Shown here: piece by piece, positions 1 to 9,082 of the stretch
Numbering within the stretch: position 1 is the first letter of the stretch
Layout of the letters: every line of letters begins with the position of its first letter
Program-made: the position numbers and the translations under genes
Source of the DNA: Roseateles sp.
GTDB taxonomy: Bacteria > Pseudomonadota > Gammaproteobacteria > Burkholderiales > Burkholderiaceae
Assembly: GCA_019232985.1 (NCBI GenBank)
Contig: JAFAMW010000036.1
Coordinates: 1 to 41,887, forward strand
DNA: 41,887 nt
Direction of reading: 5' to 3'
The notes under the pieces: generated by a model
Database searches by the model: none
Told to the model about the DNA's origin: nothing
What the model saw: the letters and a program-made list of their open reading frames with translations, nothing else

Positions 1-953
<953 letters not shown>

Positions 954-1067
954 GGGTTGTCTCCTGGGTCTTGTCGCGTGCGCGGGGTATCTGCAAGCAT
1001 AGGCTAGCCGGACGCTCTTACGAAGGTCTTACTCCCCGCCCGCGTCCGGGCCGCCCAGCGGCCTTCC

Positions 1068-1073
1068 TACAAT
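1068..1073 (+). promoter_or_regulatory. candidate -10 box (TACAAT) for the UPF0114 gene
   Basis: TACAAT lies 30 bases before the ATG at 1104 and matches five of six positions of TATAAT. No convincing -35 hexamer lies 17 bases upstream. A box of this shape followed by GC-rich sequence recurs before several genes in this window, which supports a housekeeping promoter. This is inference from pattern only. Confidence 0.35.
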
Positions 1074-1103
1074 GTCGCCTCCGCAACGCTTCCCGCCGCC
1101 GCC

Positions 1104-1721
1104 ATGACGACGTCCCCGCCGCCACGCTTGCGCCCGCTGCCGCGCGCGATCTTCGCCAGCCGCTGGCTCCAGTTGCCGCTGTACCTCGGGCTGATCCTGG
1201 CGCAGTGCGTCTACGCCGTGCATTTCCTGGGCGAGCTCGGGCACCTGCTGCAGGCCGCGTTCGGCGACGGGCACGCGCTGCAACTTCTGGTCGAGAACAT
1301 CGGCTACCACCCGGCCGCCGCCGCGGCGGCCGACGCCGCGCCGATGCCGCCGGTCACCTCGCTCAACGAAACCGTGATCATGCTGGCGGTGCTCGGCCTG
1401 ATCGATGTCGTGATGATCTCGAACCTGCTCGTGATGGTGATCATCGGCGGCTATGAAACCTTCGTCTCGCGCCTCGACCTCGAAGGCCACCGCGACCAGC
1501 CCGAGTGGCTGGACCACGTGAACGCATCGGTGCTGAAGGTCAAGCTCGGCACGGCCATCATCGGCATCAGCTCGATCCACCTGCTCAAGACCTTCATCAA
1601 CGCCGGCGCCTACGACACCAAGGTGCTGATGTGGCAGACGCTGATCCACCTCGCCTTCCTCGTGTCGGCGCTCGCGCTGGCGATGGTCGACCGGCTGCTG
1701 CCGCAGCCCGCCGCCCACTGA
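1104..1721 (+). CDS. UPF0114 (YqhA-like, TIGR00645) inner-membrane protein
   Basis: A 205-residue membrane protein of the uncharacterised UPF0114 family, whose best-known member is E. coli YqhA; the function is unknown. Hydrophobic helices are seen at about 20-45 ([17 protein letters not shown]), 92-120 ([20 protein letters not shown] continuing into [13 protein letters not shown]), 148-168 ([18 protein letters not shown]) and 175-198. The ASRWL and GGYETF motifs and the acidic stretch after them are family hallmarks. It is about 40 residues longer than YqhA, partly because of an Ala/Pro-rich insertion around residues 70-85 ([10 protein letters not shown]). It stands alone between acsA and the fumarase gene. 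The start has no strong ribosome site, but it gives the expected N-terminus. Confidence 0.85.
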   Translation: MTTSPPPRLRPLPRAIFASRWLQLPLYLGLILAQCVYAVHFLGELGHLLQAAFGDGHALQLLVENIGYHPAAAAAADAAPMPPVTSLNETVIMLAVLGLIDVVMISNLLVMVIIGGYETFVSRLDLEGHRDQPEWLDHVNASVLKVKLGTAIIGISSIHLLKTFINAGAYDTKVLMWQTLIHLAFLVSALALAMVDRLLPQPAAH

Positions 1722-1769
1722 GTTCGGGCGGCGGCGCTTGTCCCTGCACGGCGCCGCGAGAACCCGCGC

Positions 1770-1778
1770 TGTGATAAT
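1770..1778 (+). promoter_or_regulatory. candidate extended -10 promoter (TGTGATAAT) for the fumarase gene
   Basis: TGTGATAAT is an extended -10 element: TGn followed by GATAAT, which matches five of six positions of TATAAT. It ends 33 bases before the fumarase ATG at 1812. No good -35 hexamer is visible, which suits an extended -10 promoter. Transcription would start near 1785. Confidence 0.4.
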
Positions 1779-1811
1779 GGCGGTCTTCCGTACGAACCGC
1801 CTGCCGCCGCC

Positions 1812-3353
1812 ATGCCCACCGTCATCCAAGCCGCCGATCTCGTCGAATCCGTCGCCGCCGCGCTGCAGTACATCTCGTACTACCACCCGGCCGACTACAT
1901 CGCCCACCTCGCCCGCGCCTACGAGCGCGAGGAAAGCGCGGCCGCCAAGGACGCCATCGCGCAGATCCTGACGAATTCGCGCATGAGTGCCGAGGGCAAG
2001 CGCCCGATCTGCCAGGACACCGGCATCGTCAACGTGTTCCTGAAGATCGGCATGGACGTGAAGTTCGAAGGCTTCACCGGTTCCATCACGGATGCCGTCG
2101 ACGAAGGCGTGCGCCGCGGCTACCTCGACCCGGACAACGTCTTGCGCGCCTCCGTGCTCGACGATCCGCTGTTCGCCCGCAAGAACACGAAGGACAACAC
2201 GCCGGCCGTCGTCCACATGGAGCTGGTGCCGGGCAACACGGTCGAAGTGACCGTCGCGGCCAAGGGCGGCGGGTCGGAGAACAAGAGCAAGTTCGTGATG
2301 ATGAATCCCAGCGACAACCTGGTCGACTGGGTTCTGAAGACCGTGCCGACCATGGGCGCCGGCTGGTGCCCGCCCGGCATGCTGGGCCTCGGTGTCGGTG
2401 GCACCGCCGAAAAGGCGATGCTGCTGGCCAAGGAGGCGCTGATGGACGACATCGACATGTACGAGCTGCTGCAACGCGGCCCGTCCAACAAGCTCGAGGA
2501 GCTGCGCATCGAGCTCTACGAGAAGGTGAACGCGCTGGGCATCGGCGCGCAGGGCCTGGGCGGCCTGACCACCGTCCTCGACGTGAAGATCAAGACCTTC
2601 CCGACCCACGCCGCCTCCAAGCCGGTGGCGATGATCCCGAATTGCGCGGCGACGCGCCACGCCCATTTCGTGCTCGACGGCTCCGGCCCGGCCTACCTCG
2701 ACGCGCCCAGCGCCGACCTGTGGCCGGACGTGAACTGGGCGCCCGATTACAACAAGAGCCGGCGCGTCGACCTGAACACGCTCACGCGCGAACAGGTCGC
2801 CGCCTGGAAGCCGGGTCAGACGCTGCTGCTGAACGGCAAGATGCTCACCGGTCGCGACGCGGCGCACAAGCGCATCCAGGACATGCTCGCCAAGGGCGAA
2901 CCGCTGCCGGTGGATTTCACGAACCGCGTCATCTACTACGTCGGCCCGGTCGACCCGGTGCGCGACGAGGTCGTCGGCCCGGCCGGCCCGACCACGGCGA
3001 CGCGCATGGACAAGTTCACGCGCATGATGCTCGAGCAGACCGGCCTGATCGCGATGATCGGCAAGAGCGAGCGCGGCCCGGTCGCGATCGAGGCGATCAA
3101 GGACAACCGCAGCGCCTACCTGATGGCCGTCGGCGGCGCCGCCTACCTGGTGTCCAAGGCGATCAAGGCGGCCCAGGTCGTCGGCTTCGCCGACCTCGGC
3201 ATGGAGGCGATCTACGAGTTCGACGTCGTCGACATGCCGGTCACGGTCGCCGTCGACGCGGGCGGCACGAGCGCGCACATCACCGGCCCGGCCGAGTGGA
3301 AGGAGCGCATCGCGACGGGCAAGCTCGGCGGCATCCCGGTCACCGTGGCCTGA
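1812..3353 (+). CDS. fumA: class I (iron-sulfur) fumarate hydratase
   Basis: Interconverts fumarate and L-malate in the citric acid cycle in the cytoplasm. The 513-residue length and sequence fit the single-chain, [4Fe-4S] class I fumarases (FumA/FumB type), not the heat-stable class II FumC. The three presumed cluster ligands are Cys67 (PICQDTG), Cys186 (GWCPPG) and Cys278 (PNCAATRH). Their spacing of 119 and 92 residues resembles that of characterised class I fumarases. The N-terminal alpha domain covers about 1-330 and the C-terminal beta domain starts near NRVIYYVGPVDP (~375) and includes GPTTATRMD. The 3' end overlaps the end of the convergent kinase gene by 14 bases. Whether it would be named fumA or fumB cannot be told here. 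Confidence 0.95.
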   Translation: MPTVIQAADLVESVAAALQYISYYHPADYIAHLARAYEREESAAAKDAIAQILTNSRMSAEGKRPICQDTGIVNVFLKIGMDVKFEGFTGSITDAVDEGVRRGYLDPDNVLRASVLDDPLFARKNTKDNTPAVVHMELVPGNTVEVTVAAKGGGSENKSKFVMMNPSDNLVDWVLKTVPTMGAGWCPPGMLGLGVGGTAEKAMLLAKEALMDDIDMYELLQRGPSNKLEELRIELYEKVNALGIGAQGLGGLTTVLDVKIKTFPTHAASKPVAMIPNCAATRHAHFVLDGSGPAYLDAPSADLWPDVNWAPDYNKSRRVDLNTLTREQVAAWKPGQTLLLNGKMLTGRDAAHKRIQDMLAKGEPLPVDFTNRVIYYVGPVDPVRDEVVGPAGPTTATRMDKFTRMMLEQTGLIAMIGKSERGPVAIEAIKDNRSAYLMAVGGAAYLVSKAIKAAQVVGFADLGMEAIYEFDVVDMPVTVAVDAGGTSAHITGPAEWKERIATGKLGGIPVTVA

Positions 3354-6045
3354 ACGGCGCGGCCTCTGCATCGGCCGGGGCCAGCGCCGCGCCGTCGTCG
3401 GCGCGCGGCGCATCGAAGGGCAGGCGGAAGGTGAAGCGCGTGCCGCGGCCCGGCGCGCTGTCGAGCTCGAGGCTGCCGCCGAGCGTCTCGATGCACAGCG
3501 TGCGCACGATGCCCAGGCCCAGGCCGGTGCCGCCGGCGCCGAGCTTGGTCGTGAAGAAGGGCTCGAACGCGCGCGCCGCGACCTCGGCGCTCATGCCGAC
3601 GCCGTCGTCCTCGACGCGCAGCTCGAAATGCGCGGCGTCGAGTTCGCGCGCGTCGATGCGCACGCGGCCGGCGCGGCCGTCCGGGAACGCGTGCAGCGCC
3701 GCGTTCTGCACGAGGTTGCCGACGATCTGCTCGAGCGGCCCCGGGTAGCTGTCGAGCTCGCGCGCGACCGCGATGTCGGACTCGATCACGAACGGCGCGC
3801 CGCGCAGGCGCGGGCGCAGCAGCGCGAGCACGTCGTTGACGACGCCGGCGAGGTCGAAGCGGCGTCGCCGCTGGCTCGCCTGGTCGGCCGAGATCTGCTT
3901 GAACTGGCCGACCAGGTCGTTCGCCGCGTGCAGCGCGCGCTCGATCAGCTGGGCCGCCGTCGCGGTGTCCTCGAGCTGGGCGAGCAGGGCCGAGCGGCGC
4001 AGCGGCGCGTCGCCGCCGATGCGGGCGCGGAACTCGCGCGTGCGCGTGCCCAGCGTCGTCGCCGTCGTCAGCGCGTTGCCGAGCGGCGTGTTGAGCTCGT
4101 GCGCGACGCCGGCGACGAGCGCGCCGAGCGCGGCCATGCGCTCGGCGCGGCGCAGTTCGTCCTGGGCGAGCTGCAGATGGTCGCGCGCGGCGCCGAGCTC
4201 GGCCGTGCGCAGGCTCACGCGCGTCTCGAGCAGGGTGTTGAGGTCGCGCAGCTGGGTCTCGGCCTGGAGCTGCGCGGTGATGTCGCGCGCGACGGTCAGC
4301 CAGCCGATCGGCTCGCCCTCGTGCGACTGCACGCGCGTGACCGTGACCGAGGCCGCGAGCGGATAGCCGTCGCGCCGCATCAGCGTCCACACGCGCGTCT
4401 CGAGGCCGTCGCGCTCGGGCAGGGCGCTGAGTACCTCGAAGCCGCGTACGCGGCGGCCGAGCAGACCGAGCAGCTCCTCGGCGCGCTGCTCGAGCTCGCC
4501 GTGCAGGTGCAGCAGGGTCGGGCTGCGGCCGATCATCTCGGCCGCGTCGTAGCGCAGCAGGCGTTGGGCGCCGGCGTTGAACAGGGTGATGCGGCCCTGC
4601 GGGTCGGTCGCGATGATCGCGACCTCGACGGCGGCGTCGAGGATGGCCTGCAGGCGGTTGTTCGCGGCCATCAGCTCGGCGCGCGACTCGCGCAGCGCGA
4701 GCGCGTGCTGGCGCTCGAGGGTGACGTCGCGGCCGATGCCGCGGTAGCCGGTGAAGCGGCCTGCCGCGTCGAACAGCGGCGTGCCCGAGACCGTGACCTG
4801 GCGGCGGCCGCGGTTCGAGGTGAAGCTGTACTCGAAATCTCGGAACGGCTCGTGGCGCTCGACGAGCGCGCGGTGCGCGTCCCAGGCGGGCCCGGTCGCG
4901 CCCGCCATGTCCCAGCGCTGCCGGCCCATCACGCCGCGGAAATTGAGCTGCTCGGGCAGCGCCTGGACGCCGCCGATATAGGTGAAGCGCAGCTCGGCGT
5001 CCTGCTCCCAGATCCAGTCCGAGCCGAGCGCCGCGACGCTGACCAGGCGCGCCTGCGAGCGCTCGAGCTCGGCGCGCGCGCGGTCGCGCTCCTCGACCTC
5101 GGCGCGCAGCGCCGCGTTGTGGGCCTCGAGGCGCAGGCGCTGGCGCGCGAGCAGCGCGGCGAGCAGGGTCAGCGCGAGCACGCCGCCGGCCACGGCGACG
5201 AGGTCGGGCGCGCGCCAGGGCGACAGCGCCTGCCAGCCGCCGCGCGGCATTGCCGCGAGTGCCCAGCGCGCGCCGGGCACCTCGACGATCGCGCTCAGCG
5301 CCCCGCGCGCGGCGAGCTGCGCGTCGCCGGCGATCGGCGTGCCCAGGCGGCCGTCGGGGCGCGCCTCGAACAGCGCGAACTCGACGTCGCGGCCGCGCGT
5401 GTCGACGCCGGCGCGCTCGAGCAGGCGCTCGAGGTCGACGACGCCGGTCAGCGAGCCCCAGTAGTGCGCCGGCGCCGTGTCGTCCTGCAGCAGCACGGGC
5501 ACGTAGATCAGCGCGACCGCGCGGCCGCTCGCGAGCGTGACCGGCGCGAACACCTGCGCCGCGTCGCGTGCGCGCAGGCCCGGCAGCGCCGCGCGGCGCG
5601 TCGCGAGCGCGTTGAGCTCGTGGACGTCGGCCGCGTCGGCGCTCGCAGCGTCGAGGTAGCTCATCGCGACGATGTCGCCGGGCGCCGCGGCGACGCCGGT
5701 CAGTGCCGGCACCGGCGCGAAGAAGCGTCGCGCGAGCTTGCCGAAGCGCGTCGCGTCGAGGCCGCCGTCGACGGCGACGAGCCCGGCCATCGCGAGCACG
5801 GGCCGGAAGCTCGCCATGCTCGCGACCGCGAGGCCGTGGCGCGCCTGCTCGAGCGTGACGGTCACGCGCTCGCGCTGGGCGCCGGCGAACTCGGTCGCGC
5901 GTACCTGGTAGAGCACGAGCACGGCGCTGCCGCCGAGCAGCGCCGCCGTGAGCGGCGCCCAGTAGCCGCGCAGCCAGGCGGCCAGCCAGGACGGCGGCCG
6001 GACTGCAGGCCCTGACGGGGGCGGAGCGGCGGGCGGCGTTTCCAT
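3340..6045 (-). CDS. membrane sensor histidine kinase with CHASE and two PAS domains
   Basis: A 901-residue hybrid-less sensor kinase. A first transmembrane helix (~31-47) and a second (~281-300) enclose a periplasmic CHASE-type ligand-binding domain (~55-265; family assignment moderate). Two PAS domains follow (~335-445, with the PAC-like end [10 protein letters not shown], and ~465-592, ending [10 protein letters not shown]). A coiled coil leads to the dimerisation helix with phospho-acceptor His649 in [10 protein letters not shown]. The ATPase domain has an N box (NLVQNA, 777-782), G1 (DGVGM, 814-818), an F box (FEPFFTTK) and G2 (GGTGLGLG, 838-845), so it looks active. No receiver domain and no response-regulator gene is adjacent, so the partner is unknown. 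It is convergent with and overlaps the fumarase gene end by 14 bases. Confidence 0.9.
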   Translation of the reverse strand: METPPAAPPPSGPAVRPPSWLAAWLRGYWAPLTAALLGGSAVLVLYQVRATEFAGAQRERVTVTLEQARHGLAVASMASFRPVLAMAGLVAVDGGLDATRFGKLARRFFAPVPALTGVAAAPGDIVAMSYLDAASADAADVHELNALATRRAALPGLRARDAAQVFAPVTLASGRAVALIYVPVLLQDDTAPAHYWGSLTGVVDLERLLERAGVDTRGRDVEFALFEARPDGRLGTPIAGDAQLAARGALSAIVEVPGARWALAAMPRGGWQALSPWRAPDLVAVAGGVLALTLLAALLARQRLRLEAHNAALRAEVEERDRARAELERSQARLVSVAALGSDWIWEQDAELRFTYIGGVQALPEQLNFRGVMGRQRWDMAGATGPAWDAHRALVERHEPFRDFEYSFTSNRGRRQVTVSGTPLFDAAGRFTGYRGIGRDVTLERQHALALRESRAELMAANNRLQAILDAAVEVAIIATDPQGRITLFNAGAQRLLRYDAAEMIGRSPTLLHLHGELEQRAEELLGLLGRRVRGFEVLSALPERDGLETRVWTLMRRDGYPLAASVTVTRVQSHEGEPIGWLTVARDITAQLQAETQLRDLNTLLETRVSLRTAELGAARDHLQLAQDELRRAERMAALGALVAGVAHELNTPLGNALTTATTLGTRTREFRARIGGDAPLRRSALLAQLEDTATAAQLIERALHAANDLVGQFKQISADQASQRRRRFDLAGVVNDVLALLRPRLRGAPFVIESDIAVARELDSYPGPLEQIVGNLVQNAALHAFPDGRAGRVRIDARELDAAHFELRVEDDGVGMSAEVAARAFEPFFTTKLGAGGTGLGLGIVRTLCIETLGGSLELDSAPGRGTRFTFRLPFDAPRADDGAALAPADAEAAPFRPR

Positions 6046-6166
6046 GGCGGGGCGGCGCGCGTGGCGGATGGCGCAAAACTTATCACAGGCCGCGCCGCGC
6101 GGGGAGGGGATCGGCGCTTAGACTGTCGCCCCCGTCCGTCCCGGACCCGTCGCGCCGCCTGCCGCC

Positions 6167-6895
6167 TTGAATCCCGCCGCCCCCGCCGCTGCCCCCGACC
6201 GCGCGGCGCGTCTCGACGCGCTGCGCGGCGCCGCCATGGTCTGGATGACGGCCTACCATTTCTGCTTCGATCTCACGCAGTTCCGCTGGCTCGACGCCGA
6301 CTTCTACCGCGATCCGCACTGGATCGTCCAGCGCCTGTGCATCGTCTCGACCTTTCTCGCCTGCGCGGGCATGGGCCAGGCCTGCGGCCGGCCGGCCTGG
6401 CCGCGCTTCTGGCGCCGCTGGGCTCGCGTCGCGGGGTGCGCGCTGCTCGTGACGGCCGGCTCGTACTGGATGTTCCCGCGCAGCTTCATCAGCTTCGGCG
6501 TGCTGCACGGCATGGCGGCGATGCTGATCCTGCTGCGCCTCGTCGGGCCGCGCCTGCCCCTGCCGGCGGCGCTGCTGCTCGGCGCGGCCTGCGTGGCCGC
6601 GCCGCAGCTCGTCGCCGCGCCGTTCTTCGACACGCGCTGGACCGACTGGATCGGCCTCGTCACGACCAAGCCGATCACCGAGGACTACGTGCCGCTGCTG
6701 CCCTGGTTCGGCCCGATGCTGTGGGGCTACGCCCTGGCGCGGCGCTGGCCGCAGGCGCTCGCCGGCGGCGTGGCGCGGCCGCTGCGCCCGCTCGCGCGGC
6801 TCGGGCGCTGGTCGCTCAGTTATTACATGCTGCACCAGCCGGTGATGCTGGCGCTGCTTTACTTGGCCGCCCAGGCCCTTACGATGCACGCATGA
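6167..6895 (+). CDS. DUF1624 / heparan-alpha-glucosaminide N-acetyltransferase-like membrane protein
   Basis: A 242-residue polytopic inner-membrane protein. The N-terminal [22 protein letters not shown] is the hallmark of the DUF1624 (COG3503) family, related to the membrane acyltransferases that acetylate sugars. The conserved histidine in AYHFCFDL is present. About six or seven hydrophobic helices can be seen, and the last contains YYMLHQPVM, a motif shared by membrane acyltransferases. The start used is TTG at 6167, because no ATG precedes the conserved RLDALRG segment at a sensible distance; this start is uncertain by a few codons. The stop overlaps the rlmB start as ATGA, so the two genes are probably translationally coupled. 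The substrate is unknown. Confidence 0.8.
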   Translation: MNPAAPAAAPDRAARLDALRGAAMVWMTAYHFCFDLTQFRWLDADFYRDPHWIVQRLCIVSTFLACAGMGQACGRPAWPRFWRRWARVAGCALLVTAGSYWMFPRSFISFGVLHGMAAMLILLRLVGPRLPLPAALLLGAACVAAPQLVAAPFFDTRWTDWIGLVTTKPITEDYVPLLPWFGPMLWGYALARRWPQALAGGVARPLRPLARLGRWSLSYYMLHQPVMLALLYLAAQALTMHA

Positions 6896-7659
6896 GTTCG
6901 CCCAAGATCCTGTTCGGCTTCCACGCCGTGACCGTCCGGCTCAAGACGCAGCCGGACTCCATCGTCGAGATCCATTTCGACGCGACGCGCCGCGACGCGC
7001 GCATGCGCGGCTTCAAGGAGCGCGCCCAGGACGCCGGGGCGCGCCTGATCGAGAGCGACGACGAGCGCCTCGGCCGCCTCGCCGGCAGCCCGCGTCACCA
7101 GGGCGTCGTCGCGCGCGTGAACCCGGTCGTGCTCGGCCATTCGCTCGACGCCGTGCTCGAGGACGTCGAGGCGGCCGGCGGCGTGCCGCTCGTGCTCGTG
7201 CTCGACAGCGTGACCGACCCGCACAACCTCGGCGCCTGCCTGCGCGTCGCCGATGGCGCGGGCGCCCACGCCGTCGTCGCCCCCAAGGACCACGCGGTCG
7301 GCCTCAACGCGACGGTCGCGAAGGTCGCGAGCGGCGCGGCCGAGACCGTGCCCTATCTGATGGTCACCAACCTCGCGCGCACGCTCGGCGAGCTCAAGGA
7401 GCGCGACCTCTGGGTCGTCGGCACCTCGGACCGCGCCGAACGCTCGATCTACGAGCTCGACCTGAAGCGCCCGATCGCGCTCGTGCTCGGCGCCGAAGGC
7501 GAGGGCCTGCGCGCGCTGACGGCCAAGACCTGCGACGAGCTCGTGTCGATCCCGATGCAGGGCGCGGTCGAGAGCCTCAACGTGTCGGTCGCGGCCGGCG
7601 TGTGCCTGTACGAAGCGCTGCGGCAGCGTCGCGCGGTCGGCGATGGGGCCGATGCCTGA
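6892..7659 (+). CDS. rlmB: 23S rRNA (guanosine-2251-2'-O)-methyltransferase
   Basis: Methylates the 2'-O of G2251 in the peptidyl-transferase loop of 23S rRNA. The 255-residue protein has the N-terminal substrate-binding domain ([12 protein letters not shown] and the RHQGVVA stretch) and a C-terminal SPOUT methyltransferase domain. The SPOUT motifs are present: motif 1 [16 protein letters not shown], motif 2 [11 protein letters not shown] and motif 3 [15 protein letters not shown], where the trefoil knot binds SAM. The ATG at 6892 overlaps the preceding TGA. The longer upstream open frame is only the antisense/out-of-frame reading of the membrane protein. The start of the downstream GGDEF-like gene overlaps its end by 17 bases. 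Confidence 0.95.
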   Translation: MSSPKILFGFHAVTVRLKTQPDSIVEIHFDATRRDARMRGFKERAQDAGARLIESDDERLGRLAGSPRHQGVVARVNPVVLGHSLDAVLEDVEAAGGVPLVLVLDSVTDPHNLGACLRVADGAGAHAVVAPKDHAVGLNATVAKVASGAAETVPYLMVTNLARTLGELKERDLWVVGTSDRAERSIYELDLKRPIALVLGAEGEGLRALTAKTCDELVSIPMQGAVESLNVSVAAGVCLYEALRQRRAVGDGADA

Positions 7660-8323
7660 GGGCTTTCTCGCGCACGACGCGGCCGCGCTCGGGCTCGGCC
7701 TCGTGTCCGGCTTCGCGCTCGCCCTCGTGCTCGTCTTCGTGCTCGCGCGGATCCGGCGCCGCGTCGGCCGCAGCGTCGCCGCGCCCGGCGTCGACGCGCT
7801 GACCGGCCTGCTCGAGCGCGCGGCGCTGTACGAGCGGACCCGGGGCCTGTGGAGCGTCGCCCAGCGGCGCATGCGGCCGTTCACGGTCGTCCAGCTCGGC
7901 ATCGACGGCTTCGGCACGCTGCGCCAGCGCCATGGCGCGGCGGCCAGCGAGGCGCTGCTGCTCGCCGTCGCGACGCGGCTGCGCGAGCGCTGCCGCGCGG
8001 CCGACCTCGTCGCGCGCTGGGGCGACGCCGAGTTCCTGCTCGCGCTGCCCGAGACCGACGAGCTCGAGGCCCGCATGCTCGCCGAGCGCCTGCGCGGCGC
8101 CGTCGCGGCGCTCGAGATCGGCAGCGACGCCGGGCGGCTGCGCTGCACCGCGAGCATGGGGCTCGCCCAGCGGCGCGACCAGCCGACGCTCGAGCAGCTC
8201 GTCCACGACGCCGCCCATTGGCTCGCCGCCGCGCGCGCGTCCGGAGGCGACCGTGTCGTCGCGCCGCCGCGCGCCGACTTTCCCGAACTCGAACGCGCGA
8301 GCGGCTTCGGCCAGCTCGAGTGA
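7643..8323 (+). CDS. membrane-anchored degenerate GGDEF-domain protein
   Basis: A 226-residue protein with one N-terminal transmembrane helix (~14-35) and a single GGDEF-fold domain (~50-210). Catalysis looks lost: the signature is GDAEF (127-131) instead of GGDEF, and the metal-binding segment reads GIDGFGTLR where active enzymes have DxDxFKxxN. The inhibitory I-site RxxD is kept (RAAD, 118-121), exactly five residues before the signature, so binding of c-di-GMP as an effector is plausible. It is a paralogue of the cyclase at 9083. Both share [14 protein letters not shown] and QPTLEQLV segments and a tail with FPEL. It follows rlmB with a 17-base overlap. An ATG at 7652 is an alternative start. 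Confidence 0.85.
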   Translation: MGPMPEGFLAHDAAALGLGLVSGFALALVLVFVLARIRRRVGRSVAAPGVDALTGLLERAALYERTRGLWSVAQRRMRPFTVVQLGIDGFGTLRQRHGAAASEALLLAVATRLRERCRAADLVARWGDAEFLLALPETDELEARMLAERLRGAVAALEIGSDAGRLRCTASMGLAQRRDQPTLEQLVHDAAHWLAAARASGGDRVVAPPRADFPELERASGFGQLE

Positions 8324-8378
8324 GCCGCAAGAAACCTCGTGTTGCGATCGCCCGCCGCCGCAATGCGTCGCGAACCAC

Positions 8379-8384
8379 CATAAT
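8379..8384 (+). promoter_or_regulatory. candidate -10 box (CATAAT) for upp
   Basis: CATAAT matches five of six positions of TATAAT and ends 39 bases before the upp ATG, inside the only 100-base gap in this gene row. No good -35 hexamer is seen. It would give upp its own promoter, separate from rlmB transcription. Confidence 0.35.
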
Positions 8385-8423
8385 CGGCTGCAGTCGAGGT
8401 CGACGCAGCGCCCAAGGAACAGC

Positions 8424-9056
8424 ATGCCCGTCATCGAAGTCAAGCACCCTCTCGTCAAGCACAAGATCGGCTTGATGCGCGAGGCCGGGATCTCGACCAA
8501 GAAGTTCCGCGAGCTGACGGGCGAGGTCGCGCGCCTGCTCGCCTACGAGGCCACGGCGGACTTCCCGCTCGAGGCCGCGACGATCGAATGCTGGAGCGGC
8601 CCGACCGAGGTCGAGCGCATCGCCGGCAAGAAGGTCACGGTCGTGCCGATCCTGCGTGCGGGCCTCGGCATGCTCGACGGCGTGCTCGACATGATGCCCA
8701 ACGCGAAGGTCAGCGTCGTCGGCCTCGCGCGCGACCACGAGACGCTCGAGCCGGTCCATTACTTCGAGCGCTTCGTCGGCCGCCTCGACGAGCGCACGGC
8801 CCTGATCGTCGACCCGATGCTCGCGACGGCCGGCTCGATGGTCGCGACCGTCGACCTGCTCAAGAAGCGCGGCGCCAAGGACGTGCGCGCGCTCGTGCTC
8901 GTCGCCGCGCCCGAGGGCGTCGCTGCGCTCGAAAAAGCCCACCCGGACGTGCGCTGCTGGACGGCCTCGGTCGACAGCCACCTGAACGACAAGGGCTACA
9001 TCATCCCGGGCCTCGGCGACGCCGGCGACAAGATCTTCGGCACCAAGGACGCCTGA
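8424..9056 (+). CDS. upp: uracil phosphoribosyltransferase
   Basis: Salvages uracil by joining it to PRPP to make UMP, in the cytoplasm. The 210-residue length and the sequence match bacterial Upp throughout: [12 protein letters not shown] near the start, [23 protein letters not shown], the PRPP loop around residue 130 and the C-terminal uracil-binding [16 protein letters not shown]. The PRPP loop reads DPMLATAGS rather than the commoner DPMLATGGS, a small conservative change. An AAGGAA ribosome site at 8414-8419 precedes the ATG. The gene sits between two GGDEF-type genes and ends 26 bases before the second. Confidence 0.96.
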   Translation: MPVIEVKHPLVKHKIGLMREAGISTKKFRELTGEVARLLAYEATADFPLEAATIECWSGPTEVERIAGKKVTVVPILRAGLGMLDGVLDMMPNAKVSVVGLARDHETLEPVHYFERFVGRLDERTALIVDPMLATAGSMVATVDLLKKRGAKDVRALVLVAAPEGVAALEKAHPDVRCWTASVDSHLNDKGYIIPGLGDAGDKIFGTKDA

Positions 9057-9082
9057 AGCGAGGCGCGCGAGCGGAAGTTCCG

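Noticed and set aside
1029..3413. A 794-codon open frame antisense to the UPF0114 and fumarase genes
   Set aside because: The translation is His/Arg/Asp-rich with no domain sense and lies entirely opposite two clear genes.
6061..6891. N-terminal extension of RlmB by 277 codons
   Set aside because: It is the out-of-frame reading of the DUF1624 gene; RlmB proteins are about 250 residues and start at the ATG at 6892.
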